Shown here: positions 16,706 to 24,657 of the stretch, one piece after another
Layout: the number at the start of each line of letters is the position of its first letter
Position numbering within the stretch: the stretch's first letter is position 1
Assembly (NCBI GenBank): GCA_025612375.1
Contig: JAAXKN010000043.1
Span: forward strand, 1-35,538
DNA: 35,538 nt
Direction: 5' to 3'
Source of the DNA: Ignavibacteria bacterium
GTDB taxonomy: Bacteria > Bacteroidota > Ignavibacteria > Ignavibacteriales > SURF-24
Made by a program: the position numbers and the translations under genes
Notes under the pieces: model-generated
Seen by the model: only the letters and a program-made list of their open reading frames with translations
Database searches by the model: none
What the model was told of the DNA's origin: nothing

Positions 16706-17860
16706 TTATTCAAAATATTTATCTGGCTGCAGAGGGCTATTTTTGTCCTCCACCATAACGGGTAAGTTGGAAACTGGGGGTTTTTGACATGTGAAGTCAG
16801 TGGTTTTAACCTGAAAACTTTTCTTAAGCCGCAGCAAAGGCTTTTCCATCAGGTAGTATGAAACTGAAGCAATGCCAAGCGTTATTATGCTGCCCGAAAA
16901 AAGTATTGAAAGTTTTGAATAACCCCAATACCGCATTACCTCAAAAACCGGATCGTGCCAGAGATAAACACCGTATGATATGCTCCCCACCCAAACAAGA
17001 GGCTTTGAAGTCAGAAACTTTTTAATCATGCTTTTTTCATCTGAAACTATGTGCAGTATCAATACTGCAGTCAGAAATTCAAGCAGAAAGCTCACCCAGA
17101 AGAACATGTTGTGGTTGCTCCAGCTGATATTAAAGAGAATTACCAGCGGTAAAATAAAACCGGCATATGCCGGAGATTTCAGCCTTGAAACTCTTTTTGT
17201 CCATAATCCCGTGCTGCGTATTATGGCAGCAGCGCATCCGGTTAAGAGTGCATCGGCTCTTGAGTCCAGCCCGTTAAAAATCCTCTCTGCTGTGTGTCCT
17301 GAGTATGTCAGATATATCCTGAGAAACCACGAGAAAACGGAAAGAAACAGCACAATATTTAGAATTCTCTTTTCCCGCCTTACATACCTTAACATTATTA
17401 TGAGCACTAAAGGCCAAAGCATGTAAAACTGCTCCTCAATGGAAAGCGACCACGTATGTGAAAGGAGCCCCATTTGGTGTAGATTAAAAGCCCTGACCCA
17501 GTTGGCTGAATAAAAAAGGGTAATTATACTGCTTGTCGTATCAGTATGCGCGGGGCCTCTGAGCTTTAATGCCTGAGCTGTCAGTGTAACAACAGCAAGC
17601 ATTAGAACAAGGGCGGGGAGAAGGCGCAGAATTCTGCGCATGTAAAAGTATTTAAGATTTATTCTGCCTGCTTCAGAAGCTTCTGAAAGAAGAAGCGAAG
17701 TAATCAGAAAACCGCTCAGGACAAAGAAAATGTCAACCCCTGTAAACCCGCCCCTGAAACTTGGGATCCCGGTGTGGAAAAGCATAACAAGCAGTATTGC
17801 CATGCCGCGCAGGCCGTCTAAGCCGGGGATGTATCTGATTTTAGTGTCCCGTGGATTCAT
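16706..17860 (-). CDS. Acyltransferase family 3 (OafA-like) integral membrane protein
   Basis: A 384-residue polytopic inner-membrane acyltransferase. It begins with the family signature YIPGLDGLRGMAIL, including the R-x10-H motif (R18, H29), then GVDIFFVLSGFLIT (42-55) and HTWSLSIEEQFYMLWP. About ten hydrophobic segments follow, as usual for AT3 proteins of 350-400 residues. Such proteins acetylate or otherwise acylate surface polysaccharides, O-antigen, or lipid-linked sugars; the acceptor here is not known. No SD sequence precedes the ATG at 17860, unlike most neighbours. A flippase is on the same strand at 22966 but three genes apart, so a shared pathway is only a guess. Confidence 0.92.
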   Translation of the reverse strand: MNPRDTKIRYIPGLDGLRGMAILLVMLFHTGIPSFRGGFTGVDIFFVLSGFLITSLLLSEASEAGRINLKYFYMRRILRLLPALVLMLAVVTLTAQALKLRGPAHTDTTSSIITLFYSANWVRAFNLHQMGLLSHTWSLSIEEQFYMLWPLVLIIMLRYVRREKRILNIVLFLSVFSWFLRIYLTYSGHTAERIFNGLDSRADALLTGCAAAIIRSTGLWTKRVSRLKSPAYAGFILPLVILFNISWSNHNMFFWVSFLLEFLTAVLILHIVSDEKSMIKKFLTSKPLVWVGSISYGVYLWHDPVFEVMRYWGYSKLSILFSGSIITLGIASVSYYLMEKPLLRLKKSFQVKTTDFTCQKPPVSNLPVMVEDKNSPLQPDKYFE

Positions 17861-17938
17861 CAGGTAATAATTTTTTTAATAGCTGCCGTAAATATAAGAC
17901 TTTTTACTGAAAGGAAAGAAGGGGGGAATTAAAGGGAA

Positions 17939-17969
17939 TGCCGCAGACCCATAAATCAGGCCTGCGGCA
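17939..17969 (-). terminator. Possible terminator hairpin after aldo/keto reductase
   Basis: TGCCGCAG (17939-17946) pairs perfectly with CTGCGGCA (17962-17969), loop 15 nt. It lies just past the stop of the minus-strand gene ending at 17981 and before the next gene's start at 17860. The tail on the minus strand is ATTCCCTTTAATT, a weak T tract, so termination is plausible but not certain. Confidence 0.45.
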
Positions 17970-17980
17970 GTATGCTTATA

Positions 17981-18934
17981 TTATATCTCCTCAAGCTCTT
18001 TAATTTCATCTTCCGACAAAACTATTTCATGAGCGTTGAAGGTTCCTTTTACCTGCTCTGAGCTTCTACCACCTACTATTGCAGCAGTAACAGCAGGGTT
18101 TTTAAGTGTCCATGCAATTGCAATTTCGCCGGCGCTGGCGCCGTCGTGCCTTTTGCCAATTTCTTTTAACTTTTCCACAACTGACAGATTGTGACTCAGG
18201 CGGGGTTCCGTAAAATCCCAGCTCCTTTTACGCCAGTCGTCTTCCGGAAGCCTTTTAATCCTTTCGCGTGTCATTGCCCCGGCTAAAAGTCCTGAAGCCA
18301 TGGGGGAATAGACAATTACTCCTATTCCTTCTTTCCTGCAGTAGGGGAGTATCCCGCTTTCAACATCACGGTTTATCAGTGAATACGGGGGCTGGAGCGA
18401 AGTAACAGGTGCTATGCTTTTTATTCTCTCTATCTGGGCTATATTGAAATTCGACAGGCCGATCCAGCGCACCTTTCCCTCATTCTTCAGATCGGCCATG
18501 GCTCTCCATGCTTCTTCATTTTCAGCTTCATCCTTGTCGCTTGGCCAGTGAATCTGGTACAGGTCTATACTGTCAGCATTAAGCCTTTTAAGGCTTGCCT
18601 CGCATTCCCTGCGTATTGAGTCAGCCTTGTGACTCCTGTGCATTCTGCCCTGTTCATCGCCAATAAGGGCGCATTTTGTAAAAATATACGGCTTTTCACC
18701 TTTCCAGTCCTTTAATGCCTGAGCAACAACTTCTTCCGAATGCCCGAGGCCGTACGCCGCAGCCGTATCGATCCAGTTGATTCCAAGCTCAAGTGCCGTG
18801 TGTATGGCCTCAATGGACTTTCTGTCGTCCTGCTCGCCCCATGCAAATTCCCAGCCCGGGCCGCCAATTGCCCACGCGCCGAAGCCTATGCGGGTAATAG
18901 ACAAATCCGAATTACCAAGTTTGTTCTTTAACAT
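17981..18934 (-). CDS. Aldo/keto reductase
   Basis: A 317-residue cytoplasmic NADPH-dependent oxidoreductase of the TIM-barrel AKR superfamily. The catalytic tetrad is visible: D56 and Y61 in WIDTAAAYG, K87 in FTKCAL and H129 in LYQIHWP. The GLSNFN motif and the C-terminal phosphate-binding region (GGRSSEQVKG) are also present. The length is standard. A GGGGAAGAAT ribosome site precedes the ATG at 18934. It is probably transcribed alone, with a hairpin after the stop and a repeat-containing spacer before the start. The sequence resembles the general stress/aldehyde group; the substrate cannot be assigned. Confidence 0.95.
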   Translation of the reverse strand: MLKNKLGNSDLSITRIGFGAWAIGGPGWEFAWGEQDDRKSIEAIHTALELGINWIDTAAAYGLGHSEEVVAQALKDWKGEKPYIFTKCALIGDEQGRMHRSHKADSIRRECEASLKRLNADSIDLYQIHWPSDKDEAENEEAWRAMADLKNEGKVRWIGLSNFNIAQIERIKSIAPVTSLQPPYSLINRDVESGILPYCRKEGIGVIVYSPMASGLLAGAMTRERIKRLPEDDWRKRSWDFTEPRLSHNLSVVEKLKEIGKRHDGASAGEIAIAWTLKNPAVTAAIVGGRSSEQVKGTFNAHEIVLSEDEIKELEEI

Positions 18935-18965
18935 ATTCTTCCCCGATTAATATTCAATTAGAAAT

Positions 18966-18979
18966 TAAAAATTAAAAAG
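18966..18979. repeat. A-rich dispersed repeat copy (TAAAAATTAAAAAG)
   Basis: The same 14-mer occurs again at 25951-25964, in both cases in a spacer and in both cases followed within a few bases by GAAG. Shorter related runs (CTAATTAAAAAT, GAAATTAAAAAT) occur at about 10990 and 15439. It may be only AT-rich low complexity. Confidence 0.35.
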
Positions 18980-19034
18980 TGAAGAGCAGCTGTCATCCAA
19001 ATTTCTAAAGATACGCATCCAACTCCGCCCCTCT

Positions 19035-19065
19035 GACCTTGGACATTGGACTTTGGACATTGGAC
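19035..19065. repeat. Heptanucleotide tandem repeat, (NTTGGAC)x4
   Basis: Four consecutive heptamers, CTTGGAC, ATTGGAC, TTTGGAC and ATTGGAC (19038-19065), follow a partial GAC unit. On the minus strand they read GTCCAAN. The array ends two bases before the stop codon of the subtilase gene (19068-19070), in the spacer between that gene and the aldo/keto reductase start. Confidence 0.85.
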
Positions 19066-19067
19066 CC

Positions 19068-22000
19068 TCATCTTAAAAGCACCATTTTTACCGTCTTCTC
19101 AAAATGCCTCGTTCCCTGGGCACTGAAGCGGCAGAAGTAAATTCCGCTCGGACATCTGTCTGCATCCCATTGAATGCTGAAATTTCCGGCCTTTCTTTTT
19201 TCATCAGCCAGCGTTGTAACTCTCCGCCCGATTACATCAAAAACCTCCACCTTAAGGTAAGAATCCTCCGGAAGAGAAAATCTTAGCGTGGTTGAAGGAT
19301 TAAATGGGTTTGGATAGTTATTGCTCAGTGAGTATTCCTTAATAACGGCTGCTTCTCCTGTCATTTCATGGATGTTTGTGGTACCTCTGAATTTCCCAAT
19401 TGCAACTGCGGGCTCAAATATGCACTCGGTACTGTTAAGGCTTCTGTCAAAGATAACCACCTTCAGGTCCAGCGCCGTCGAATCGAAATTAGTCATTGAT
19501 GAAATATCTGCCGAATAGTAGCTCCCCAGAAATGAATCCTCGGATATTTTAACGGTATTGAGCCTCTTCCAGGCAGTCTCTCCATGCAGCCGGATGAATA
19601 TCTGTGTCGAATCATCAAATACAGGCATTATATACGGCATATAGTCCTGATCCAGCAGGTAATCGCAGCCTGCAAGGAATACGCTGGCTTTTTCCCCTTT
19701 TTCAAGCCTGCTTTCAGGAATTCCCAGCGAATTTCTGACCTGCAGGGACCTGATTAACGGGGGATTGGGATCTATGAGCGAAAGATCGTATCTGCAGTTC
19801 ATTACTGAATGGGCCTCATATCCTTCAATATAATAGGGAATATTTGAAAACTCCGTCCTGTACTGTTTTTTGCTGACTGCAACGGTACGAGCATCCGCCA
19901 GCGTATCCTGCACAAGAAGATTATTCCCGTCAAATATTTTATATACAGTGTGCCCGGCCAGCTCCAGGTAATGTTCCTGCAGCTGTCCAAAAAAATTTGG
20001 CTGGGGCATTATGACCTGTCCCGCACTTAAGTTGTTGATATTATTATGAAATCCGTCAGGATAGATGAGCCAGTTCTTGAGTGAAATTGTGCCTCCTGCT
20101 TTTGTAAGCATAATATTGCGTGAAGGCTTCTGCGGGGTAAATAAGCCCACGTTCCCGTCAAAAACCGAAAAAGGAGGAAGATCTATTGCAAAAGTTACCT
20201 CTGAAAAATGCGATACCCTTTTCCAGAGTGCTTGACTTCTTGAATCAGCAATTGAAATTGCCGTTGCGGGCTGAAAATCATGCTGCATCGCTCCGCGTCC
20301 CGGGAGGTAAACTTTCCCATTCCATTTCCTTCCTGAAAGCTCGTAGCTTTCAAGGTAATTCCCCCCGAATGTTACAGAATATTCATCAATCAGCTTAAGT
20401 CCGCCGATAAAGAATACTTCCGGCCTTGCAATATTAAAAGGTATATCCAGAGACACATTTTCTTCAATCAGGTCGTTGTATTCATTAGTCAGCTCTTTCG
20501 GCCCTTTAATTTCATTTATGTGAAAGTCCGCCACGCAGACGCGGTTGTCACCGGATGCAATAACGCCTCCGATATTAATCTTAAACCTTCCTGATACATT
20601 TGAGCATTTGAAGATTCTCCCGGTTGAGCTGAAGACCGTGATTATATCCTTAAATGACGATGAATCTGGAAAAGTAACCTGGTAAACCCACGTCGAATTT
20701 TCCCCCTCAAAACTATTGCCGTCCTTGTCCTTTACACTTAAAGAAATATTATTCAGTGCATCCTCCGGACTGACACTTATTGTATCTGAACCCCTCAGTA
20801 CAAGGTGCTCTTTTACAATTAACTTTAACGTATCGCTTTCGGCAGAATAAAGTGCAAAAAGGTCGTATATACCCGGGGGAACCATCAGTTCAGCCGAGGA
20901 ACCTTTCCACACAGCTTTATCGCTGCCGAAAGACTGCCTGCTGTCTGCAAGGTAGAAACGTGTTCCTGTGGACTTGAAATTCATGACCAGCCTTGCCGCC
21001 TTCTCAAATGCCCACGGAAGGTGCAGTGTCTCTGAGGAGGACTTTATAATAACATTTCCCGAAAATGACTGCGATGCCGTTACCGGGTCGGGCAGATGAT
21101 TGTTATTGAGCTCCAGCCTGAAAACAACCGCTGCGGATGCGCCGGGTGCAAGTGTGAATTCCTGGGGAAATGCCTGAAGATGCATTGCGGGAATAATGCC
21201 GCTGAAAGAAACTTTGTAACTCTGTACACCTTTTGAAATGTTTTTAACCAGGATTGTATCAGGTTTTATCCACGTTCCATCTTTTAAGTTGTCCAGGCCG
21301 AAACTTAAACAGCACGGGTTAAAAAGTGTTGAAACCTTTGCTGCCTTTAATACATCAATCCTTCCGGCGCCCTGCGACATTACTTCTTCATGAATGTCTT
21401 TTGCCGTCGACATAAGGGCCGACTTGATATCCATCGGCCCCCAGTCACGATGGATGCTTTTAAGAAGTGCACACGCTCCGGCAACGTGCGGTGAGGCCAT
21501 CGAGGTCCCGGAACTGTAAACGAAGCCGCCATCAAGGCATACAGACAAAATGCTCCCTCCCGGGGCAAGCAGCTCTGGTTTTATGCAGGAATTGCTTTTG
21601 TTCGGGCCTCTGGAGCTGAAGGATTCCAGGTGATCATATTTGTCTGAAGCACCTGTGGTAATGGCAAGTTCCGCGGTGCCGGGACTGCTGATAGTGTTAA
21701 ATATTCCGCCTCCTCCACTATTTCCCGCTGCAACGCAGCAGACGAGGCCAAGCCTTACGGCGTTGTTGACTGCTGTGGACAATGCGTCTTCAGGATACCC
21801 CGGTCCTCCCAGACTTAAATTTACAACGTCTATCATATCATCCGGATTCCCGTCCTGGTTGGGGTCCAGTGCTCTTTCAAGCCCGCAGATAACAGTGGAT
21901 TCCATTCCGCCGGAGCTGCGGCTGAGTACTTTCAGGGCCATGAGCTTTGCCTTGGGGGCTACGCCCTTTAAGAGGCCATCGGCAGATGCAATCCCGGCAA

Positions 22001-22721
22001 CGTGCGAGCCATGCCCGTTATCATCCATCGGGTCACTGTCACCGTTGTAGCAGTCGTAGCCCCCGATTACCTTGTATCCCGGGCCAATGCCTCCGCCTAG
22101 AGCCGGATGCAGGTAGTCAATTCCCGTATCCAGAATTCCTATTACAATACTGTCGCCTCCGGTTCCAAACTGCTGCCAGAGCGAATCTGCCTTTATCAAA
22201 GGGATGCTCTCCTTAAGAAGCGCTGAAACCTCAATATCCGGGTAAACCTTCTTTACGTAGGGGAGGCTGTAGAGTGAATTTGCTACAGCTCTGGGAAGCG
22301 AAATGCTTACACCATTAAAGACCCGGTAGAATTCATTTTTAATTTCAGGGATGGAGGCATTTATTCCAAAACTTCTGGTATAGTTTCCAAAGAGCTTTAA
22401 CAGGTCGTTTCTGAATGTGCTGAATTGTGAAGTGTATGCCGGCTTTGATAAGCCTCTATGTGCCGAAGTTTTTGTGAAAAACAGAGGAGCTGACTTAAAT
22501 TCAACTATGACATTGAGTTTTTCCGTAAGATTGACGTCTTCAAGATTTACACGGTTGTCCTTTGTCCTTGTCAGGCTATAGACATGCCCCGTTTCATTGG
22601 GAATTATTATGTTTTTCGATGGATTATCTTTATCGCCAAAAACACGGCGGAAACTATGCTGGGGCATCAGATCAGAACTGAAAAAGATAAGCAGCAGAAT
22701 AACGGCAAAACGGACCTTCAT
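19068..22721 (-). CDS. Secreted subtilisin-like serine protease with type IX sorting domain
   Basis: A 1217-residue exported S8 protease. I start it at ATG 22721, which gives a proper signal peptide (MKVRFAVILLLIFFSSDLMPQ) with GGGGGTGGAG before it; a longer frame opens ten codons upstream. An inhibitor-I9-like propeptide (about 65-165) precedes the peptidase domain, with Asp198 (GILDTGIDY), His237 (DNGHGSHVAG), oxyanion Asn334 (AAGNSGG) and Ser407 (SGTSMASPHVAG). All catalytic residues are present, so it should be active. About 600 residues of beta-rich sequence of unknown function follow, then a type IX sorting domain (NNYPNPFNPSTTLRFSL to KTVKMVLLR). Expected at the cell surface or secreted, cleaving proteins outside the cell. 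It is not in an obvious operon. Substrates are unknown. Confidence 0.95.
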   Translation of the reverse strand: MKVRFAVILLLIFFSSDLMPQHSFRRVFGDKDNPSKNIIIPNETGHVYSLTRTKDNRVNLEDVNLTEKLNVIVEFKSAPLFFTKTSAHRGLSKPAYTSQFSTFRNDLLKLFGNYTRSFGINASIPEIKNEFYRVFNGVSISLPRAVANSLYSLPYVKKVYPDIEVSALLKESIPLIKADSLWQQFGTGGDSIVIGILDTGIDYLHPALGGGIGPGYKVIGGYDCYNGDSDPMDDNGHGSHVAGIASADGLLKGVAPKAKLMALKVLSRSSGGMESTVICGLERALDPNQDGNPDDMIDVVNLSLGGPGYPEDALSTAVNNAVRLGLVCCVAAGNSGGGGIFNTISSPGTAELAITTGASDKYDHLESFSSRGPNKSNSCIKPELLAPGGSILSVCLDGGFVYSSGTSMASPHVAGACALLKSIHRDWGPMDIKSALMSTAKDIHEEVMSQGAGRIDVLKAAKVSTLFNPCCLSFGLDNLKDGTWIKPDTILVKNISKGVQSYKVSFSGIIPAMHLQAFPQEFTLAPGASAAVVFRLELNNNHLPDPVTASQSFSGNVIIKSSSETLHLPWAFEKAARLVMNFKSTGTRFYLADSRQSFGSDKAVWKGSSAELMVPPGIYDLFALYSAESDTLKLIVKEHLVLRGSDTISVSPEDALNNISLSVKDKDGNSFEGENSTWVYQVTFPDSSSFKDIITVFSSTGRIFKCSNVSGRFKINIGGVIASGDNRVCVADFHINEIKGPKELTNEYNDLIEENVSLDIPFNIARPEVFFIGGLKLIDEYSVTFGGNYLESYELSGRKWNGKVYLPGRGAMQHDFQPATAISIADSRSQALWKRVSHFSEVTFAIDLPPFSVFDGNVGLFTPQKPSRNIMLTKAGGTISLKNWLIYPDGFHNNINNLSAGQVIMPQPNFFGQLQEHYLELAGHTVYKIFDGNNLLVQDTLADARTVAVSKKQYRTEFSNIPYYIEGYEAHSVMNCRYDLSLIDPNPPLIRSLQVRNSLGIPESRLEKGEKASVFLAGCDYLLDQDYMPYIMPVFDDSTQIFIRLHGETAWKRLNTVKISEDSFLGSYYSADISSMTNFDSTALDLKVVIFDRSLNSTECIFEPAVAIGKFRGTTNIHEMTGEAAVIKEYSLSNNYPNPFNPSTTLRFSLPEDSYLKVEVFDVIGRRVTTLADEKRKAGNFSIQWDADRCPSGIYFCRFSAQGTRHFEKTVKMVLLR

Positions 22722-22900
22722 CTCCACCCCCGCAATTAAGGCAGGAAACATTACTAAATTTTACACGGGATAGACCGCATTAAAATATTAGTATAAAGAA
22801 TCTGCCTTATTAGCAATTCCTTAGTGTATGAGGTAAAGAAAATGGTAGAATGCCGTATTCTGCGTCACATCGCAGGGGCAAAATGGAGGGATAAATAAAA

Positions 22901-22922
22901 AAGGGGCAGAATGCTGCCCCTT
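22901..22922 (-). terminator. Intrinsic terminator of the flippase gene
   Basis: AAGGGGCAG (22901-22909) pairs perfectly with CTGCCCCTT (22914-22922) around a 4-nt loop. On the minus strand the stem is followed by a run of T (TTTTTATTTAT). It lies 43 nt beyond the stop of the gene ending at 22966. Confidence 0.88.
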
Positions 22923-22965
22923 GGAAAACTGATTTTTTTAGCTGCAAATAAGCTCTGAAGGCATT

Positions 22966-24387
22966 TTATTCAATTACCGCCGGCTGCTGCACTTTTACCA
23001 GGCTGATAACATCTTTTATTCCATTCCTTTCCCTTAGCATATAAAGGAAACTGAATACTGAGAATATTACAACGCCTGCTATAATGTTAAACTCCGACGT
23101 TATTAAGATAAACAGGCATAAATATGCCAGCTCCATCACCGGCTTAATGGTTGAGCGCAGGAACTTTATCTTCTTAAGATATAACTCTGAAACAAAACAC
23201 CTGAAGAGCATGGCCGCTACCGTGCTGAAAGCAATGCTCCAGATCGTGTTAAATGTAAAGAATAATATTGACGCAAGGAAAATGAATAACAGCACGCTGC
23301 TTACATTTTCTATGAGTAATGCTTTTTCTTTTCTTAATGTATTATAAAAAGTATTGTATAAAAGGCTGATTTTTGTCTGAAGGTAGGCCACAACAAAGAG
23401 TAAATTCAAGTAGGAAAGTACATCACCATACTTGCTGAAATACCTGCTGACTACCCAGTAAAATGGGAAATAAACCAAAAGAGTCAATATGTTGAAAAGC
23501 CGCGTAAATGTGTCTACTTTCGAATAATAACCGGGTAGCATGTCAGATGAAACCCTCTTAAGCGTCGGATAAAGTACAAGACTGAATGCAGTGATTACAG
23601 TCAGTACCATGGCTGTAACCGATATTCCGAATGAATAAACGGCAAAATCTTTTATGTGTCCCCAGAACTGAATGATCATTCTTCCGCAGCCGATTAAAAG
23701 CATTCCCAGCAGGTTGGCAATCAGCAGTTTTACTCCAACACGAATGTTCTTCTTGAACTCCATCCACCCTTCAGCAAGAGAGACATCTCTTCCATACAAT
23801 AAATCTTTGCACTGCAGACTGATGAATGCCAGAACCAGTATGCCCCCAATAAAATCCACGGTAATGATTGTTCTGTAATTGTTGTCATTTATTACAACCA
23901 TAAACAATATTGCCATCATAACCAGCACTTTATTTGCAACAGAATATACACTGTATTTCTTCATCTGATTGGTAATCTGCAAAACAAATATAAAAACAGT
24001 GTTCAGTCCCAGCACAAATATATTCAATGCGGAAAACAACATCGCGTAGCGTACATCCGGATCAGTAACACCAATTGTAATGGAAAGTGCCGAAACTGCC
24101 GTAAACAGCAGTAACATAACGGTATAAAGCCAGATGGAGGACCTCATCTTCCTGTGTGGTAGCTGCTCATAGTTGTACTCGCCGTACCTGAGATAAATTC
24201 CATCGTTAAAACCGAGGGCAAACAAACCTATATATGAAGAGTAAAACACATAAACCTGATAATAACCGAAAGCATTTACATGAAAAAACAGGGGAAGAAT
24301 CAACGAGCGGGCCATTCCGATAATCAGAATCAGCATCTGTGAACTGAATACGTATGATATATTTCTAAGTAAGGATTTTTTTGACAT
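22966..24387 (-). CDS. Polysaccharide flippase-like membrane protein (Wzx/MATE superfamily)
   Basis: A 473-residue polytopic inner-membrane protein with about 12-14 hydrophobic segments. The N-terminus SLLRNISYVFSSQMLILIIGMARSLILPLFF and the GYYQVYVFYSSYIGLFALGFNDG segment match the pattern of Wzx-type lipid-linked oligosaccharide flippases and oligosaccharide-unit transporters. CTCAGGACT precedes the ATG at 24387. A terminator follows the gene. No glycosyltransferase or polymerase flanks it, which is unusual for Wzx proteins, normally embedded in polysaccharide clusters. It could instead be a member of this fold with another substrate. The fold is fairly certain; the substrate is not. Confidence 0.82.
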   Translation of the reverse strand: MSKKSLLRNISYVFSSQMLILIIGMARSLILPLFFHVNAFGYYQVYVFYSSYIGLFALGFNDGIYLRYGEYNYEQLPHRKMRSSIWLYTVMLLLFTAVSALSITIGVTDPDVRYAMLFSALNIFVLGLNTVFIFVLQITNQMKKYSVYSVANKVLVMMAILFMVVINDNNYRTIITVDFIGGILVLAFISLQCKDLLYGRDVSLAEGWMEFKKNIRVGVKLLIANLLGMLLIGCGRMIIQFWGHIKDFAVYSFGISVTAMVLTVITAFSLVLYPTLKRVSSDMLPGYYSKVDTFTRLFNILTLLVYFPFYWVVSRYFSKYGDVLSYLNLLFVVAYLQTKISLLYNTFYNTLRKEKALLIENVSSVLLFIFLASILFFTFNTIWSIAFSTVAAMLFRCFVSELYLKKIKFLRSTIKPVMELAYLCLFILITSEFNIIAGVVIFSVFSFLYMLRERNGIKDVISLVKVQQPAVIE

Positions 24388-24403
24388 AGTCCTGAGTTAT
24401 TAT

Positions 24404-24436
24404 AAATTATGAACCGGTCACCTTGATTCATAATTT
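24404..24436. promoter_or_regulatory. 10-bp perfect inverted repeat just upstream of the flippase gene
   Basis: AAATTATGAA (24404-24413) and TTCATAATTT (24427-24436) are exact complements separated by 13 bp. The element ends 16 bp before the flippase ATG (24387, minus strand). It could be an operator or a 5'-leader hairpin affecting ribosome access. No regulator is known for it. Confidence 0.4.
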
Positions 24437-24575
24437 TTTAGTAAATAACATGGAGAATTATAAATTTAGAGTGCCGAAGACATCGGATTTTTCTATCCTT
24501 GCGTTTTTTAATTAGCAATTTTAATAAAATAATGACTCAAAAAAAAGGGAATTGTTGCAGTTTTAAAGATATGGA

Positions 24576-24608
24576 AGCTCAGGAGACAATGCTCCTGCCC
24601 CCTGAGCT
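24576..24608 (-). terminator. Possible terminator hairpin after PAS kinase 3
   Basis: AGCTCAGG (24576-24583) pairs with CCTGAGCT (24601-24608), and GGAG/CTCC can pair inside as an alternative register. It lies about 50 bp beyond the stop of the minus-strand kinase ending at 24658. There is no clear T tract on the minus strand, so it is weak as an intrinsic terminator. Confidence 0.4.
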
Positions 24609-24657
24609 ATTTAACTTTCCGTCGGCCCTGCCTGCACCCGGGCTGCAGCACCTTGGA

